Shown: positions 20,256 through 29,433 of the stretch, piece by piece
Numbering within the stretch: position 1 is the first letter of the stretch
Layout: each line of letters opens with the position of its first letter
DNA from: Sphingomonadales bacterium UBA6174
GTDB taxonomy: Bacteria; Pseudomonadota; Alphaproteobacteria; Sphingomonadales; Sphingomonadaceae
Length of the DNA: 64,000 bases
Direction: 5' to 3'
Assembly: GCA_002422945.1 (NCBI GenBank)
Contig: DITW01000053.1
Span: 16,069-80,068 of the forward strand
Notes under the pieces: model-generated
The model's input: the letters and a program-made list of their open reading frames with translations, nothing else
What the model was told of the DNA's origin: nothing
Database searches by the model: none
Program-made: the position numbers and the translations under genes

Positions 20256-20873
20256 TCAGCGCGGCGCGAGGCCCGTCATCAGGCTGTCGACGATCTGCGC
20301 GGCCATGGCGTCAGGCGGTGTCGGGCCGGTCTTGCTATACCAGCGGGCCGGCCATGCCATTGCGCCCGCAAGGGTGAAGGCGGTGATCTTGGGATCGACC
20401 GCCGTGATCGAGCCATCGTCGATGCCCTCGATGATCAATGCGCGTAGGGCAGTATCCACCCGACGTTTCATGGCGCGCAGGTTTTTTACCCCTTCCGGAG
20501 ACAAGGTATCATCACCAGAAAGGATGACGCAGCGACCGAAATCATCAATGTTGATAAAGAAATAATTGGTCAGGAAGATGCGTAGCCGGTCCATGCCCGT
20601 GCCGATTTCAGCGCGGGCCTTGTCGGCGGCGGCAAATAATTGATCAAGGCCGATGGTCAGGCATTCAAACAGCACCTGCTCTTTGTTGCCGAGATAATGA
20701 TAGATCGTCGGCTTTGAAATGCCGAGGCTGGCGGCCACATCATCCAGCGAGGTGGCGTGGAACCCCTGGGCGTTGAACATCACTGCCGCCGCATGGAGCA
20801 GCGCCATGCGTTTTTCTTCGCGTTCTTCCTGTTTTTGCAACGCGGTTTTGAACGGAGAACGAGCCTTTTCCAC
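20256..20873 (-). CDS. TetR-family transcriptional regulator
   Basis: 205 residues. The N-terminal helix-turn-helix is TSLDDVAASLGISKPTIYHYLGNKEQVLFE, preceded by a basic segment. The C-terminal ligand domain is all helical. It is divergent from the acyl-CoA dehydrogenase at 20994, with a promoter containing a palindrome GATTGCAATC and a TACTAATGAGTA dyad. An almost identical dyad occurs upstream of the SDR at 22329. It is therefore a likely repressor of the beta-oxidation operon, responding to a CoA ester (inference). Confidence 0.9.
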   Translation of the reverse strand: MEKARSPFKTALQKQEEREEKRMALLHAAAVMFNAQGFHATSLDDVAASLGISKPTIYHYLGNKEQVLFECLTIGLDQLFAAADKARAEIGTGMDRLRIFLTNYFFINIDDFGRCVILSGDDTLSPEGVKNLRAMKRRVDTALRALIIEGIDDGSITAVDPKITAFTLAGAMAWPARWYSKTGPTPPDAMAAQIVDSLMTGLAPR

Positions 20874-20920
20874 AGGTGACCTTTATTTGCATATGCCTGA
20901 CGCTTTTATTGACATTAAAC

Positions 20921-20957
20921 TAGTAAGATTGCAATCTACTAATGAGTAATATATAAT
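20921..20957. promoter_or_regulatory. Promoter and TetR operator for the acyl-CoA dehydrogenase operon
   Basis: TTGCAA (20929-20934) and TATAAT (20952-20957) are 17 bases apart, a good sigma-70 promoter. The spacer carries TACTAATGAGTA (20937-20948), an inverted repeat, and TAGTAAGATTGCAATCTACTA-like symmetry begins at 20921. A repressor here would occlude RNA polymerase. An upstream TTGACATTAAACT string (20909 on) is repeated at 22181. Confidence 0.6.
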
Positions 20958-20993
20958 CTTTTGGGTATATGTGTGCCGAAATGGGGAATGAAT

Positions 20994-22148
20994 ATGTCGC
21001 TCGATACCATCCCGCGCGTCGCCTATAACGAGGATCATGAGGCGTTTCGTCAAACCGTTCGCCTGTTCATGGCGCGCGAAATCGCACCCCATCAGGCGAT
21101 ATGGGCAGAACAAGGCGTGGTGCCGCATGATCTCTGGGCCAAGGCGGGCGCATTCGGCTTACTCTGCCCTACTGTGCCAGAGGCCTATGGCGGTTTGGGG
21201 CTGGATTTTCGCTATAATGCGATTGTCGATGAAGAGTCCGTTTATACCGGTGGCGTGACGACCGGCTTTGCGTTGCAGTCGGACATCGTCGCCAATTATC
21301 TGGTGCAATATGGCAGCGAGGCACAAATGCAGCATTGGCTGCCGAAAATGGTATCTGGCGAGGTGGTGACGGCGATTGCCATGACCGAACCCGGCACGGG
21401 GTCCGATTTGCAAGGCATGCGGACGACGGCGGTGAAAGATGGCGATCATTATGTCATCAACGGGTCCAAGACCTATATCACCAATGGCCAGACGGCGGAT
21501 TTGATCCTTGTGTGCTGCCGGACGGATGTGGAGATCGAACCGCGCTGGAAGGGCATGTCGATTGTGCTGGTCGAGGCGGATCGTGAAGGCTTTCAGCGGG
21601 GGCGCAATCTTGACAAGATCGGGCAGGACGAGGCGGATACATCCGAACTCTTTTTCCAAGATGTCCGCGTGCCTTTGACCAATTGCCTGGGGCAAGAGGG
21701 GCAGGGCTTTGTCTATTTGATGAGCGAACTGCCGCAGGAACGGCTTTCCATCGCGATTCAGGCGCAGGCATCCGCCCAAAAGGCGTTTGACGATACCGTG
21801 GAGTTTACCCGCACGCGCAATGCCTTTGGCAAGCCGATCCTCGATTTCCAAAATACGCGTTTCACGATGGCCGAGTTGAAGGCCAAATTGCAGATCGGTT
21901 GGGCGCATATCGATTGGGCGCTCAATCGCCATTGTGCCGGTGAATTGACCCCGGAAGAAGGCGCGGCGGCGAAGCTGTGGCATAGCGAGACGCAATGGGA
22001 GATCGTGGACAAATGCCTGCAACTTCATGGCGGCGCAGGTTATATGAATGAATATCCGATTGCCCGGGCATGGCGGGCGGCGCGCGTGACCCGGATATTT
22101 GGCGGGACGAGTGAAATCATGAAGGAAGTGATCGGGCGCAAATTGTGA
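20994..22148 (+). CDS. Acyl-CoA dehydrogenase
   Basis: 384 residues. It shows IAMTEPGTGSDLQGM (FAD signature), YVINGSKTYITNG, LHGGAGYMNEYPIAR and a C-terminus FGGTSEIMKEVIGRKL with the catalytic-type glutamate region. It resembles long-chain and citronellyl/geranyl-type bacterial dehydrogenases. ATG 20994 follows GGGGA at 20983-20987 by six bases; the frame is open from TTG 20961. It is controlled from the divergent TetR promoter. Confidence 0.91.
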   Translation: MSLDTIPRVAYNEDHEAFRQTVRLFMAREIAPHQAIWAEQGVVPHDLWAKAGAFGLLCPTVPEAYGGLGLDFRYNAIVDEESVYTGGVTTGFALQSDIVANYLVQYGSEAQMQHWLPKMVSGEVVTAIAMTEPGTGSDLQGMRTTAVKDGDHYVINGSKTYITNGQTADLILVCCRTDVEIEPRWKGMSIVLVEADREGFQRGRNLDKIGQDEADTSELFFQDVRVPLTNCLGQEGQGFVYLMSELPQERLSIAIQAQASAQKAFDDTVEFTRTRNAFGKPILDFQNTRFTMAELKAKLQIGWAHIDWALNRHCAGELTPEEGAAAKLWHSETQWEIVDKCLQLHGGAGYMNEYPIARAWRAARVTRIFGGTSEIMKEVIGRKL

Positions 22149-22180
22149 CGGGTCATGCCCTGAATATGATGTGGGGGCGG

Positions 22181-22220
22181 TTGACATTAAACTGCCTGAA
22201 TGTGAATATACTCATCAGTA
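22181..22220 (+). promoter_or_regulatory. Promoter region with second TetR-type dyad
   Basis: TTGACATTAAACT (22181 on) repeats the string at 20909, followed by TACTCATCAGTA at 22209-22220, which matches the dyad at 20937 at 10 of 12 bases. TATACT (22207-22212) may be a -10 overlapping the operator. It lies 109 bases before the HSD10-like SDR, implying shared control with the TetR promoter. Confidence 0.5.
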
Positions 22221-22328
22221 GATATTTGTCGTATCGGTTTTTATGCGGGGTGATTCTGTTCCCAACAAGTGCGACGACAAGGAAATTATCCAGTTTTTTG
22301 AAGCGGGTTTGAAGGAAAGGTAGTCGAT

Positions 22329-23090
22329 ATGAATATCAACGGAGTGGCTGCAATCGTAACTGGTGGGGCGTCGGGCCTTGGTGGCGCGACGGCGGCCCGT
22401 CTCGCCAAAGCGGGCGCGAAGGTCACGATTTTCGATTTGAACGCGGATCTGGCCAAGGCCCATGCTGCGGCCATCGGCGGTCATGCGATTGCGCTCGACG
22501 TGACGGATGAAGCTGCGGTTGAAGCCGCGATTGCCGAGGCGGAAGGCCTGCATGGCAAGGCCCGCATCCTCGTCAATTGCGCCGGGATCGGCCCGCCTGC
22601 CAAGGTCATCAATCGTGACGGCAGCGCGATCCCGCTCAAAGATTTTACCAAGATCATCAATATCAACCTGATCGGCAGCTTTAACGTGCTGTCGAAATTT
22701 GCGGCCCGTATTCATGATGCCGATCCGATCGGCGAAGAGCGCGGCGTGATCGTCAATACCGCGAGCGTTGCAGCCTTTGACGGGCAGATCGGTCAGGCAG
22801 CCTATGCTGCGTCCAAGGGTGGCGTGGTCGGCATGACCCTGCCGATTGCGCGTGAATTTGCGCGTTATGGCATTCGCGTGATGACGATTGCCCCGGGCCT
22901 GTTCTTGACGCCATTGCTCGCAAGCTTGCCGCAAGACGCGCAGGATTCACTTGGCAAGCAGGTGCCGTTCCCCAGCCGTTTGGGCCAGCCGGATGAATAT
23001 GCCCAGATGGTCGAAAGCATCGTCAACAATCCGATGCTGAACGGCGAAACCATCCGCCTCGACGGCGCGATCCGCATGGCGCCGAAATAA
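22329..23090 (+). CDS. HSD10-like 3-hydroxyacyl-CoA dehydrogenase (SDR)
   Basis: 253 residues with the type II 3-hydroxyacyl-CoA dehydrogenase pattern. It starts MNINGVAAIVTGGASGLGG, carries LVNCAGIGPPAKVI with the G-P-A stretch typical of HSD10, then NTASVAAFDGQIGQAAYAASKGG, and ends in ETIRLDGAIRM. It oxidises the 3-hydroxyacyl-CoA step of beta-oxidation. It sits 53 bases before thiolase 2. The 22-codon stump at 10931 resembles its N-terminus. Confidence 0.9.
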   Translation: MNINGVAAIVTGGASGLGGATAARLAKAGAKVTIFDLNADLAKAHAAAIGGHAIALDVTDEAAVEAAIAEAEGLHGKARILVNCAGIGPPAKVINRDGSAIPLKDFTKIININLIGSFNVLSKFAARIHDADPIGEERGVIVNTASVAAFDGQIGQAAYAASKGGVVGMTLPIAREFARYGIRVMTIAPGLFLTPLLASLPQDAQDSLGKQVPFPSRLGQPDEYAQMVESIVNNPMLNGETIRLDGAIRMAPK

Positions 23091-23143
23091 TCGCTTAGGT
23101 GGTTCAAGCATCCTGTGTGTTCGAATTGAAGGAATGATCTATC

Positions 23144-24304
23144 ATGGCTGAAGCTTATATTGTTGAAGCGGTGCGCACCGCAGGTGGCAAGCGTGCCGGT
23201 AAATTGGCCGATTGGCACCCTGCCGATCTTGGCGCGTCGGTGCTGAATGCCGTGGTGGATCGTTCCGGCATCGATCCGGCCCGGATCGATGATGTGATCC
23301 TTGGTTGCGTTACACAGGCGGGCGAACAGTCCTTTGCCTTTGCGCGCAATGCCGTCTTGGCCTCCAATCTGCCGGAAAGCGTGCCTGCGGTCACCATCGA
23401 CCGCCAATGCGGCAGCTCTCAACAGGCGGTGCAGTTCGCGGCGCAGGCGGTGATGTCGGGGACGCAAGACGTCGTGATTGCCGCCGGGGCCGAAAGCATG
23501 ACCCGCGTGCCGATGTTCAGCAACGCATCGCTGCATGCACAGGCCGGGATCGGCGTCGGTCCGTTGAGCGACCATATCAAGCAACGCTATGGCGTGCAGG
23601 CGTTCAGCCAGTTCGATGGCGCCGAGGCGATTGCGCGCAAATATGGTTTTGACCGTGAGACGCTCGATCGTTTTGCGCTGCAGAGCCATCAGCGCGCGGC
23701 GGCGGCGACATTGGCCGGGGCGTTCAAGCGGGAAATCGTGCCGCTGGCCATTTTCGATGGCCTGCATGACAGTGACGAGGGCATCCGTCATGGTGCGACG
23801 CTTGAGGGCATTCAATCGGTCAAGCTGTTGAAGGAAGGCGGCGTGATTTCGGCGGCGAATGCCAGCCAGATTTGCGATGGCGCGTCGGCCACTTTGGTCG
23901 TGAGCGAACGCGCGTTAAAGGAGCATGGCCTGACCCCGATTGCGCGGATCGTCAATATGACGGTGACGGCAGGCGATCCGGTCATCATGCTCGAAGAGCC
24001 GATCCCCGCCACCCGCCGCGCGCTGGAACGGGCCGGGATGCGGCTGTCCGATATTGATCTGTATGAGGTGAATGAGGCATTCGCTTCGGTGCCGCTCGCT
24101 TGGTTGCAGGCGCTGGATGCCGATCCGGACAAGCTCAACGTCAATGGCGGGGCGATTGCGCTGGGCCATCCATTGGGCGCATCCGGCACGCGTTTGATGT
24201 CGACCTTGATCCATGCGCTGCGCGCGCGCGGCAAGCGTTATGGCCTGCAAACCATGTGCGAAGGCGGCGGCATTGCCAATGTGACTATTTTGGAGGCGTT
24301 GTAA
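23144..24304 (+). CDS. Thiolase (acetyl-CoA acetyltransferase family)
   Basis: 386 residues. The nucleophilic cysteine is C89 in DRQCGSSQQAV. The histidine is in GGAIALGHPLGASGTR and the second cysteine in MCEGGGIANV. NEAFA is present. The QCGSS type is closer to FadA-like degradative thiolases than thiolase 1. Its stop overlaps the next start by one base (TAATG). Confidence 0.93.
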   Translation: MAEAYIVEAVRTAGGKRAGKLADWHPADLGASVLNAVVDRSGIDPARIDDVILGCVTQAGEQSFAFARNAVLASNLPESVPAVTIDRQCGSSQQAVQFAAQAVMSGTQDVVIAAGAESMTRVPMFSNASLHAQAGIGVGPLSDHIKQRYGVQAFSQFDGAEAIARKYGFDRETLDRFALQSHQRAAAATLAGAFKREIVPLAIFDGLHDSDEGIRHGATLEGIQSVKLLKEGGVISAANASQICDGASATLVVSERALKEHGLTPIARIVNMTVTAGDPVIMLEEPIPATRRALERAGMRLSDIDLYEVNEAFASVPLAWLQALDADPDKLNVNGGAIALGHPLGASGTRLMSTLIHALRARGKRYGLQTMCEGGGIANVTILEAL

Positions 24305-25281
24305 TGGCGATCAAGACGCGCATCACGGAATTGCTCGGGATCGAGCATCCGATTGTTCAAGGCGGGATGATGTGGGTCGGGCGCGCCGAACTGGCCAGCG
24401 CTGTGTCCAATGCGGGCGGGCTTGGCATCTTGACCGCGCTGACCCAGCCGACGCCGGATGATCTGCGTCGCGAGATCGACCGGTGCCGGTCGATGACCGA
24501 CAAGCCATTCGGCGTGAACCTGACCATTCTCCCGTCCGTCTCTCCGCCGCCTTATGCCGAATATCGCAAGGCGATCATCGAGAGCGGCGTGAAGATCGTC
24601 GAGACGGCGGGCTACAAGCCGCAAGAACATGTCGATGACTTCAAATCCCATAATATCACGGTGCTGCACAAATGCACCGCCGTTCGACATGCCTTGTCGG
24701 CGGAACGCATGGGCGTGGATGTGATCTCCATCGATGGGTTCGAATGCGCGGGCCATCCGGGCGAGGATGATATCCCCGGCCTGATCCTGATCCCGGCAGC
24801 CGCCGACAAGGTCAAAATCCCGATGCTGGCGAGTGGCGGCATCGGCGATGGTCGTGGGCTTGTGGCGGCGTTGGCATTGGGGGCCGAGGGCGTCAACATG
24901 GGCACGCGTTTCTGCGCCACGGTCGAAGCGCCGATCCATCAGAATGTGAAGCAGTTCATCGTCGATAATGACGAACGCGCGACCAACCTCATTTTCCGCA
25001 AATTCCACAATACGGGTCGGGTTGCGAAAAGCAGCGTGTCCGATCAGGTGGTCGAAATTTCCAATCGCGATGGCGCAGTGTTTGAAGACATCCGCCCATT
25101 GGTCGGCGGCGCCAAGGGGCGCGAGGCGCTGGAAACCGGTAATCTCGATGCGGGGCTAGTCTGGGCTGGGCAGATTCAGGGCCTGATCCATGATATTCCG
25201 ACCTGCAAGGAACTGATTGAACAGATGGTGCGTGACGCCGAGGCGATTATTCGCGGACGTTTGGCGGGCTTCGTCCATTAA
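24304..25281 (+). CDS. Nitronate monooxygenase-like FMN oxidoreductase, copy 2
   Basis: 325 residues and strikingly similar along its whole length to the protein at 13232-14218 ([58 protein letters not shown] are shared). The pair is a recent duplication, since the DNA also remains alike. ATG 24304 is set by the overlap with the thiolase stop. Both copies follow beta-oxidation genes, so I infer a CoA-thioester oxidation or double-bond-shifting role like IpdC, not nitroalkane detoxification. Confidence 0.85.
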   Translation: MAIKTRITELLGIEHPIVQGGMMWVGRAELASAVSNAGGLGILTALTQPTPDDLRREIDRCRSMTDKPFGVNLTILPSVSPPPYAEYRKAIIESGVKIVETAGYKPQEHVDDFKSHNITVLHKCTAVRHALSAERMGVDVISIDGFECAGHPGEDDIPGLILIPAAADKVKIPMLASGGIGDGRGLVAALALGAEGVNMGTRFCATVEAPIHQNVKQFIVDNDERATNLIFRKFHNTGRVAKSSVSDQVVEISNRDGAVFEDIRPLVGGAKGREALETGNLDAGLVWAGQIQGLIHDIPTCKELIEQMVRDAEAIIRGRLAGFVH

Positions 25282-25298
25282 CCAAGGGGTGCAGCAGC

Positions 25299-26075
25299 AT
25301 GTCGTATGAATTTATCAATTATGAAGTCGAAGGCGCACTCGCGATCATCACGATCAATCGGCCAGAGGCGCATAATGCCCTGAATGCGCGCGCCCATGTC
25401 GAGCTGAAAAATGCCTTTGATCGCTTTGCTGGCGATCCCGACCAATGGGTCGCGATCATTACGGCTGCGGGGGAAAAGGCATTTTGCGCCGGACATGATC
25501 TGAAACAACAGGCGGCAGGCGGTGGCATGGTTGTGCCGGAGGCAGGTTTTGCCGGACTGACCGCGCGTTTCGATATGAACAAACCGGTGATCGCGGCGGT
25601 GAATGGCGTGGCGATGGGCGGCGGGTTTGAAATCGTGCTGGCCAGCGATATCGTGGTGGCAAGCCAGAATGCGTTGTTCGCCTTGCCGGAACCTCGGGTC
25701 GGGTTGGCGGCGCTGGCGGGCGGTATCCAGCGCTTGCCGCGCGAAATCGGCTTGAAGCGGGCGATGGGCATGATGCTGACAGGTCGTCGTGTCACGGCGC
25801 AGGAAGGCTATCAACTCGGCTTTGTGAATGAAGTCGCTGAAGGCAATGTGCTGGACGCGGCCAAGCGCTGGGCCGCCGAAATTCTCGCGTGCAGCCCCTT
25901 GTCTGTGCAGGCCACCAAAGAGGCGGTGTTGAAGGGCATGTCGGTGTCGGTTGAACAGGCGTTGGTCGATGAATGGGACTATCCGGCGATGAAGGCGATG
26001 CTTGCATCGGCGGATGCGGTCGAAGGTCCTGTGGCCTTTGCCGAAAAGCGCGCGCCGAAATGGCAGGGTAAATAA
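25299..26075 (+). CDS. Enoyl-CoA hydratase/isomerase family protein
   Basis: 258 residues, crotonase fold. The oxyanion-hole segments are CAGHDLKQ and GVAMGGGFEIV. Both glutamates used by hydratases are retained, in GGGFEIV and FALPEPRVG. The RVGLAALAGGIQRLPR stretch resembles CaiD/FadB-type hydratases. It hydrates 2-enoyl-CoA. It follows the flavoprotein by 17 bases and precedes the CaiB-type gene by two. Confidence 0.92.
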   Translation: MSYEFINYEVEGALAIITINRPEAHNALNARAHVELKNAFDRFAGDPDQWVAIITAAGEKAFCAGHDLKQQAAGGGMVVPEAGFAGLTARFDMNKPVIAAVNGVAMGGGFEIVLASDIVVASQNALFALPEPRVGLAALAGGIQRLPREIGLKRAMGMMLTGRRVTAQEGYQLGFVNEVAEGNVLDAAKRWAAEILACSPLSVQATKEAVLKGMSVSVEQALVDEWDYPAMKAMLASADAVEGPVAFAEKRAPKWQGK

Positions 26076-26077
26076 AC

Positions 26078-27184
26078 ATGACCGATGCGGGTGGCGCGGG
26101 CGACAAGACCCCGGCAGGGCCGCTTGCGGGCCTCCGGGTACTCGAATTCGCGGGCATCGGGCCGGGTCCGCATTGCGCGATGCTTTTGGCGGATCTTGGC
26201 GCGGAAGTCGTGCGGATCGACCGGGCGGGGGGCAATGGCTGGGACAATCCGATCATGGATCGGGGCCGCTCGACGATCACGCTGGATATCCGCAGCGAGG
26301 CGGGGCGCGACACCTGCATAGAAGCGGCGGCGCATGCCGATGTGTTGATCGAGGGCTATCGCCCCGGCGTGATGGAGCGGCTGGGCCTTGGTCCCGAGGT
26401 GTTGTGCGCGCGCAATCCGCGGCTGGTTTATGGCCGGATGACGGGCTGGGGCCAGACGGGGCCACTCGCCAAGGCGGCCGGGCATGACATCAATTATATC
26501 GCCATTACCGGGGCCTTGGCCGCGATGGGCACGCCCGGCGCGCCGGCCACGCCGCCGCTTAATCTGGTCGGTGATTTCGGTGGCGGGTCGATGTTCCTCG
26601 CCTTGGGGATCATGACGGCATTGTGGGAGCGGGAACGCTCCGGCAAGGGGCAGGTGGTCGATGCGGCGATTGTCGACGGCGTGTCGTCATTGATGACGAT
26701 GTTTGCAGGGATGCTGCCCTCCGGCGGGATTTCGGTCGAACGCGACCGCAATGTATTGGGCGGTGCGGCGCCTTTCTACCGTTGCTATATCTGCGCCGAT
26801 GGCCGCGAAATCTCGATCGGGCCGATTGAGCCGCATTTCTATCGCGAACTGATCGACCGGATCGGCGCGCCCGAAAGCTTATTGGCGCAACAGAACGATG
26901 CCGCCCAATGGGACAATGGCGCGCAATGCCTTGCCGCCTTGTTCCAGACCCTCCCGGCGCAAGAATGGTGCGATCTGCTGGAAGGGACCGACGCCTGTTT
27001 CGCGCCGGTCGTAACCTTGCAAGAGGCGGCGAGCCATCCGCATCTGGCGGCGCGGGCAACTTATGTCGAACATGATGGGCTGTTGCAGGCGGCACCCGCG
27101 CCGCGCCTGTCGCGTACGCCGGGGGCGATCCGTTCGACCATGCCGAATGGCGCGGATATCCTTGCCAAATGGAAGGCGAAATAA
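26078..27184 (+). CDS. Class III CoA transferase family, alpha-methylacyl-CoA racemase-like
   Basis: 368 residues, CaiB/BaiF fold. It carries the racemase-type segment GHDINYIAITGAL with the His-Asp pair of AMACR, plus GWGQTGP and an N-terminal RVLEFAGIGPGPHCAMLLADLGAEV. AMACR epimerises 2-methylacyl-CoAs, which arise from methyl-branched isoprenoid or steroid side chains. This supports a branched substrate for the operon. A CoA-transferase role cannot be excluded. It ends the operon begun at 20994 or 22329. Confidence 0.83.
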   Translation: MTDAGGAGDKTPAGPLAGLRVLEFAGIGPGPHCAMLLADLGAEVVRIDRAGGNGWDNPIMDRGRSTITLDIRSEAGRDTCIEAAAHADVLIEGYRPGVMERLGLGPEVLCARNPRLVYGRMTGWGQTGPLAKAAGHDINYIAITGALAAMGTPGAPATPPLNLVGDFGGGSMFLALGIMTALWERERSGKGQVVDAAIVDGVSSLMTMFAGMLPSGGISVERDRNVLGGAAPFYRCYICADGREISIGPIEPHFYRELIDRIGAPESLLAQQNDAAQWDNGAQCLAALFQTLPAQEWCDLLEGTDACFAPVVTLQEAASHPHLAARATYVEHDGLLQAAPAPRLSRTPGAIRSTMPNGADILAKWKAK

Positions 27185-27201
27185 GGCTGAAAATGACCCA
27201 T

Positions 27202-27217
27202 TGACGGATTCACGTCA
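27202..27217. promoter_or_regulatory. TGACG-N6-CGTCA dyad, shared with 42971-42986
   Basis: TGACG GATTCA CGTCA is a perfect inverted repeat. The surrounding 21 bases (27199-27219) are identical to 42968-42988, upstream of the TonB-dependent receptor at 43095. Identity over 21 bases between two otherwise unrelated promoters argues for one regulator acting on both. Confidence 0.55.
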
Positions 27218-27281
27218 CTACTCCCCGGCCATGCAGGGGGATAGTTCTTGCGATCAGATAATTTGATGGCGGGTGGATGTG

Positions 27282-28349
27282 ATGAAGGCTGTAGCTCTCG
27301 AATCCGGGCGACTTTCGGTGGTCGATATGGCCGCGCCGACGCGGACGGCGGGGCAGATTCTGGCACGGCCTTTGGTGTGCGGGATTTGCGGCAGCGACCT
27401 GCACGCCCGCGATAATGTCGATCATTTGTGCGACCTGCTCCATCGCGCGGGTTTCCGTGGTTTTATGAACCCCTCCCAGCCTGCGGTCATGGGCCATGAA
27501 TTTGTCTGCGAAGTGCTGGAAACGGATTCGGGCAGCCCGTTCGCACGCGGCCAGCGTGTGGTGTCCTTGCCCTTTGTATCCGGGCCACAAGGGCTGGAAT
27601 TGATCGGCTATTCCAATCGCTTCAACGGTGCATTCGCCGAAGAGATGCTGTTGCAATCGGACCTGACGTTCGCCGTGCCGGATCATGTCTCGACCGAAGT
27701 TGGGGCGTTGTGCGAGCCGCTGGCGGTCGCGGTGCATGCGGTGGCGCAGAGCCAGCCGGATGAGCATTGCGCATTTTCGATCATCGGCTGCGGCCCGGTC
27801 GGCCTGTTTATCATTGCCCGGTTGCGGGCGCTGGGCCTTGGGCCGATCTTGGCGATTGAGCCCAATGCGGCGCGGCGGAAAATGGCGGAGCAAATGGGTG
27901 CAGATGCAGTCATGGCCCCGGCGGACCCCGATGCCGCGCGTTGGTGGGAGGGGCAGGGGCTGTATCTCGGCCTGTCCGATTCCATCGAACGGGCGATGGA
28001 CCCAAAAAACCGCACCCGTTCGATCATTTTCGACTGTGTAGGTAAGCCCGGCATGTTGATGGCGATTGCCGGTGGCGCGCCGGTATCGAGCACCATCGTG
28101 ACCGTGGGCAATTGCATGGAAACCGATCCGATTGAACCGGCGTTCCTGCTGCAAAAGGGCCTGACGATCAAATATGTCTTTGCCTATGACGCGCAGGAAT
28201 TTGTCGATGCGCTGGAGATGATCAAGCAGGACCCGGATCGGCTGGCATCGATGGTGACCGGCGTCACCAATTTCGCCGGGGTGGCGGGCGCGTTCGATGC
28301 GCTCATCTCAGGCGGTGAAAATATCAAGATTCTGATCAAGCCGGACTGA
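27282..28349 (+). CDS. MDR-family zinc-type alcohol dehydrogenase
   Basis: 355 residues. It shows CGICGSDLHARD (catalytic-zinc cysteine), GHEFVCEVL (zinc His-Glu), CEPLAVAVHA and the Rossmann motif GCGPVGLFIIARLRALG. The structural-zinc four-cysteine lobe is missing. ATG 27282 is preferred; GTG 27273 is an in-frame alternative. It is preceded by a conserved dyad at 27202 and begins a unit with phosphotransferase 2, the helical protein, an SDR and GntR 2. Confidence 0.86.
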   Translation: MKAVALESGRLSVVDMAAPTRTAGQILARPLVCGICGSDLHARDNVDHLCDLLHRAGFRGFMNPSQPAVMGHEFVCEVLETDSGSPFARGQRVVSLPFVSGPQGLELIGYSNRFNGAFAEEMLLQSDLTFAVPDHVSTEVGALCEPLAVAVHAVAQSQPDEHCAFSIIGCGPVGLFIIARLRALGLGPILAIEPNAARRKMAEQMGADAVMAPADPDAARWWEGQGLYLGLSDSIERAMDPKNRTRSIIFDCVGKPGMLMAIAGGAPVSSTIVTVGNCMETDPIEPAFLLQKGLTIKYVFAYDAQEFVDALEMIKQDPDRLASMVTGVTNFAGVAGAFDALISGGENIKILIKPD

Positions 28350-28404
28350 ACCGGCGATGATCGAATGCCATTGAAATGATGATGACAACTAAGGGCATGA
28401 TTGC

Positions 28405-29433
28405 ATGATGCAACCCATTACCGACGACAATCTGGGGGCCTATCTTCGGACCAAATTTCCGGAGAAAAACGACCTCAAGGTGGAAGGCCTGTATCGCCTG
28501 CCGCTTGGGGCCTCGCGTGAGACGTTTCGCTTTGACCTTGTCTATCAAGATGACGCAGGTCAGGCGCAGACTGAAAAGATGATCCTGCGGCGCGATCCAC
28601 CCGCCAGCAATGTCGATTCCGACCGCCAGCATGAATTCCTGTCCTATCAGGCGATTTACGGCCATGGTGTGCCGGTGCCGAAGATGCTGTTGCTGGAAAA
28701 TGACGCCGCGCATTTCGGCGGCGCGATCTCGATTGCCGAGGATATGCGCGGGTTCCACAATAGCGAATATCAGTTTCAGGAGGCCGCATGGCAGCCCAAG
28801 CTGCCGCATGTCGCCAAGCAATTCTATAATTGCATGGGCGATCTTGCAGCAGTCGATGTCGCCAAGCTTGATCTCAGCTTCATGCCCGCCACCACGCGGG
28901 AGACGACGGCACTGCAGGAGCTGGAAAACTGGGTTGAAAAGCTGGAGAAGAACACGGTCGAGCCGGAACCGATCTGCGCCGCTGCGATCCGCCATCTGCG
29001 CCGCTGGCAGCCGGTGGCGACGAAGCTGGCGATGGTCCATGGCGATCTGCGCGCCGGGAACTTCCTCTATAATGACGAGGGCGATCTGATCGCGGTGCTG
29101 GATTGGGAAATGGCCCATCTCGGCGATCCGCTGGAAGATCTGGCATGGAGCCTCAATCGCGCCTTTTGCTTTGGCAAGGACGACCGTCGCGGCGGTCTCG
29201 TTTCCCGCGCACAGGCGATTGCCCATTGGGAGGAAACCAGCGGGATCAAGGTCGACGAAAAGGCGCTGCATTGGTGGGAGCTGTTCGCTTGCATCAAGGG
29301 ACAGGCGATCTGGGATACGTGCGGGGCGATCTGGCACAGAAACCAGAACCGCGATGTGATCTATGCTTATGCGAGCTGGTGGCTACGCAACACGCAGGAC
29401 CGTGCCATCCTCGAACTGATGGGGAAATTATGA
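28405..29433 (+). CDS. Phosphotransferase of the ACAD10/11-type APH group, copy 2
   Basis: 342 residues with MILRRDPPAS (ATP lysine region), VHGDLRAGNFLYN (catalytic loop) and VLDWEMAHLGDPLEDLAW (metal-binding Asp). It belongs to the same group as 12168-13235 but is well diverged. Its partner here is not an acyl-CoA dehydrogenase but the small helical protein that overlaps its stop by ATGA. Likely to phosphorylate a hydroxy-acid or its CoA ester (inference from LvaA and ACAD10). Confidence 0.85.
   Translation: MMQPITDDNLGAYLRTKFPEKNDLKVEGLYRLPLGASRETFRFDLVYQDDAGQAQTEKMILRRDPPASNVDSDRQHEFLSYQAIYGHGVPVPKMLLLENDAAHFGGAISIAEDMRGFHNSEYQFQEAAWQPKLPHVAKQFYNCMGDLAAVDVAKLDLSFMPATTRETTALQELENWVEKLEKNTVEPEPICAAAIRHLRRWQPVATKLAMVHGDLRAGNFLYNDEGDLIAVLDWEMAHLGDPLEDLAWSLNRAFCFGKDDRRGGLVSRAQAIAHWEETSGIKVDEKALHWWELFACIKGQAIWDTCGAIWHRNQNRDVIYAYASWWLRNTQDRAILELMGKL

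Noticed and set aside
24100..24303. N-terminal extension of the flavoprotein at 24304
   Set aside because: The added 68 codons run entirely through the thiolase gene; the start overlapping its stop and the length of the paralogue at 13232 support 24304.
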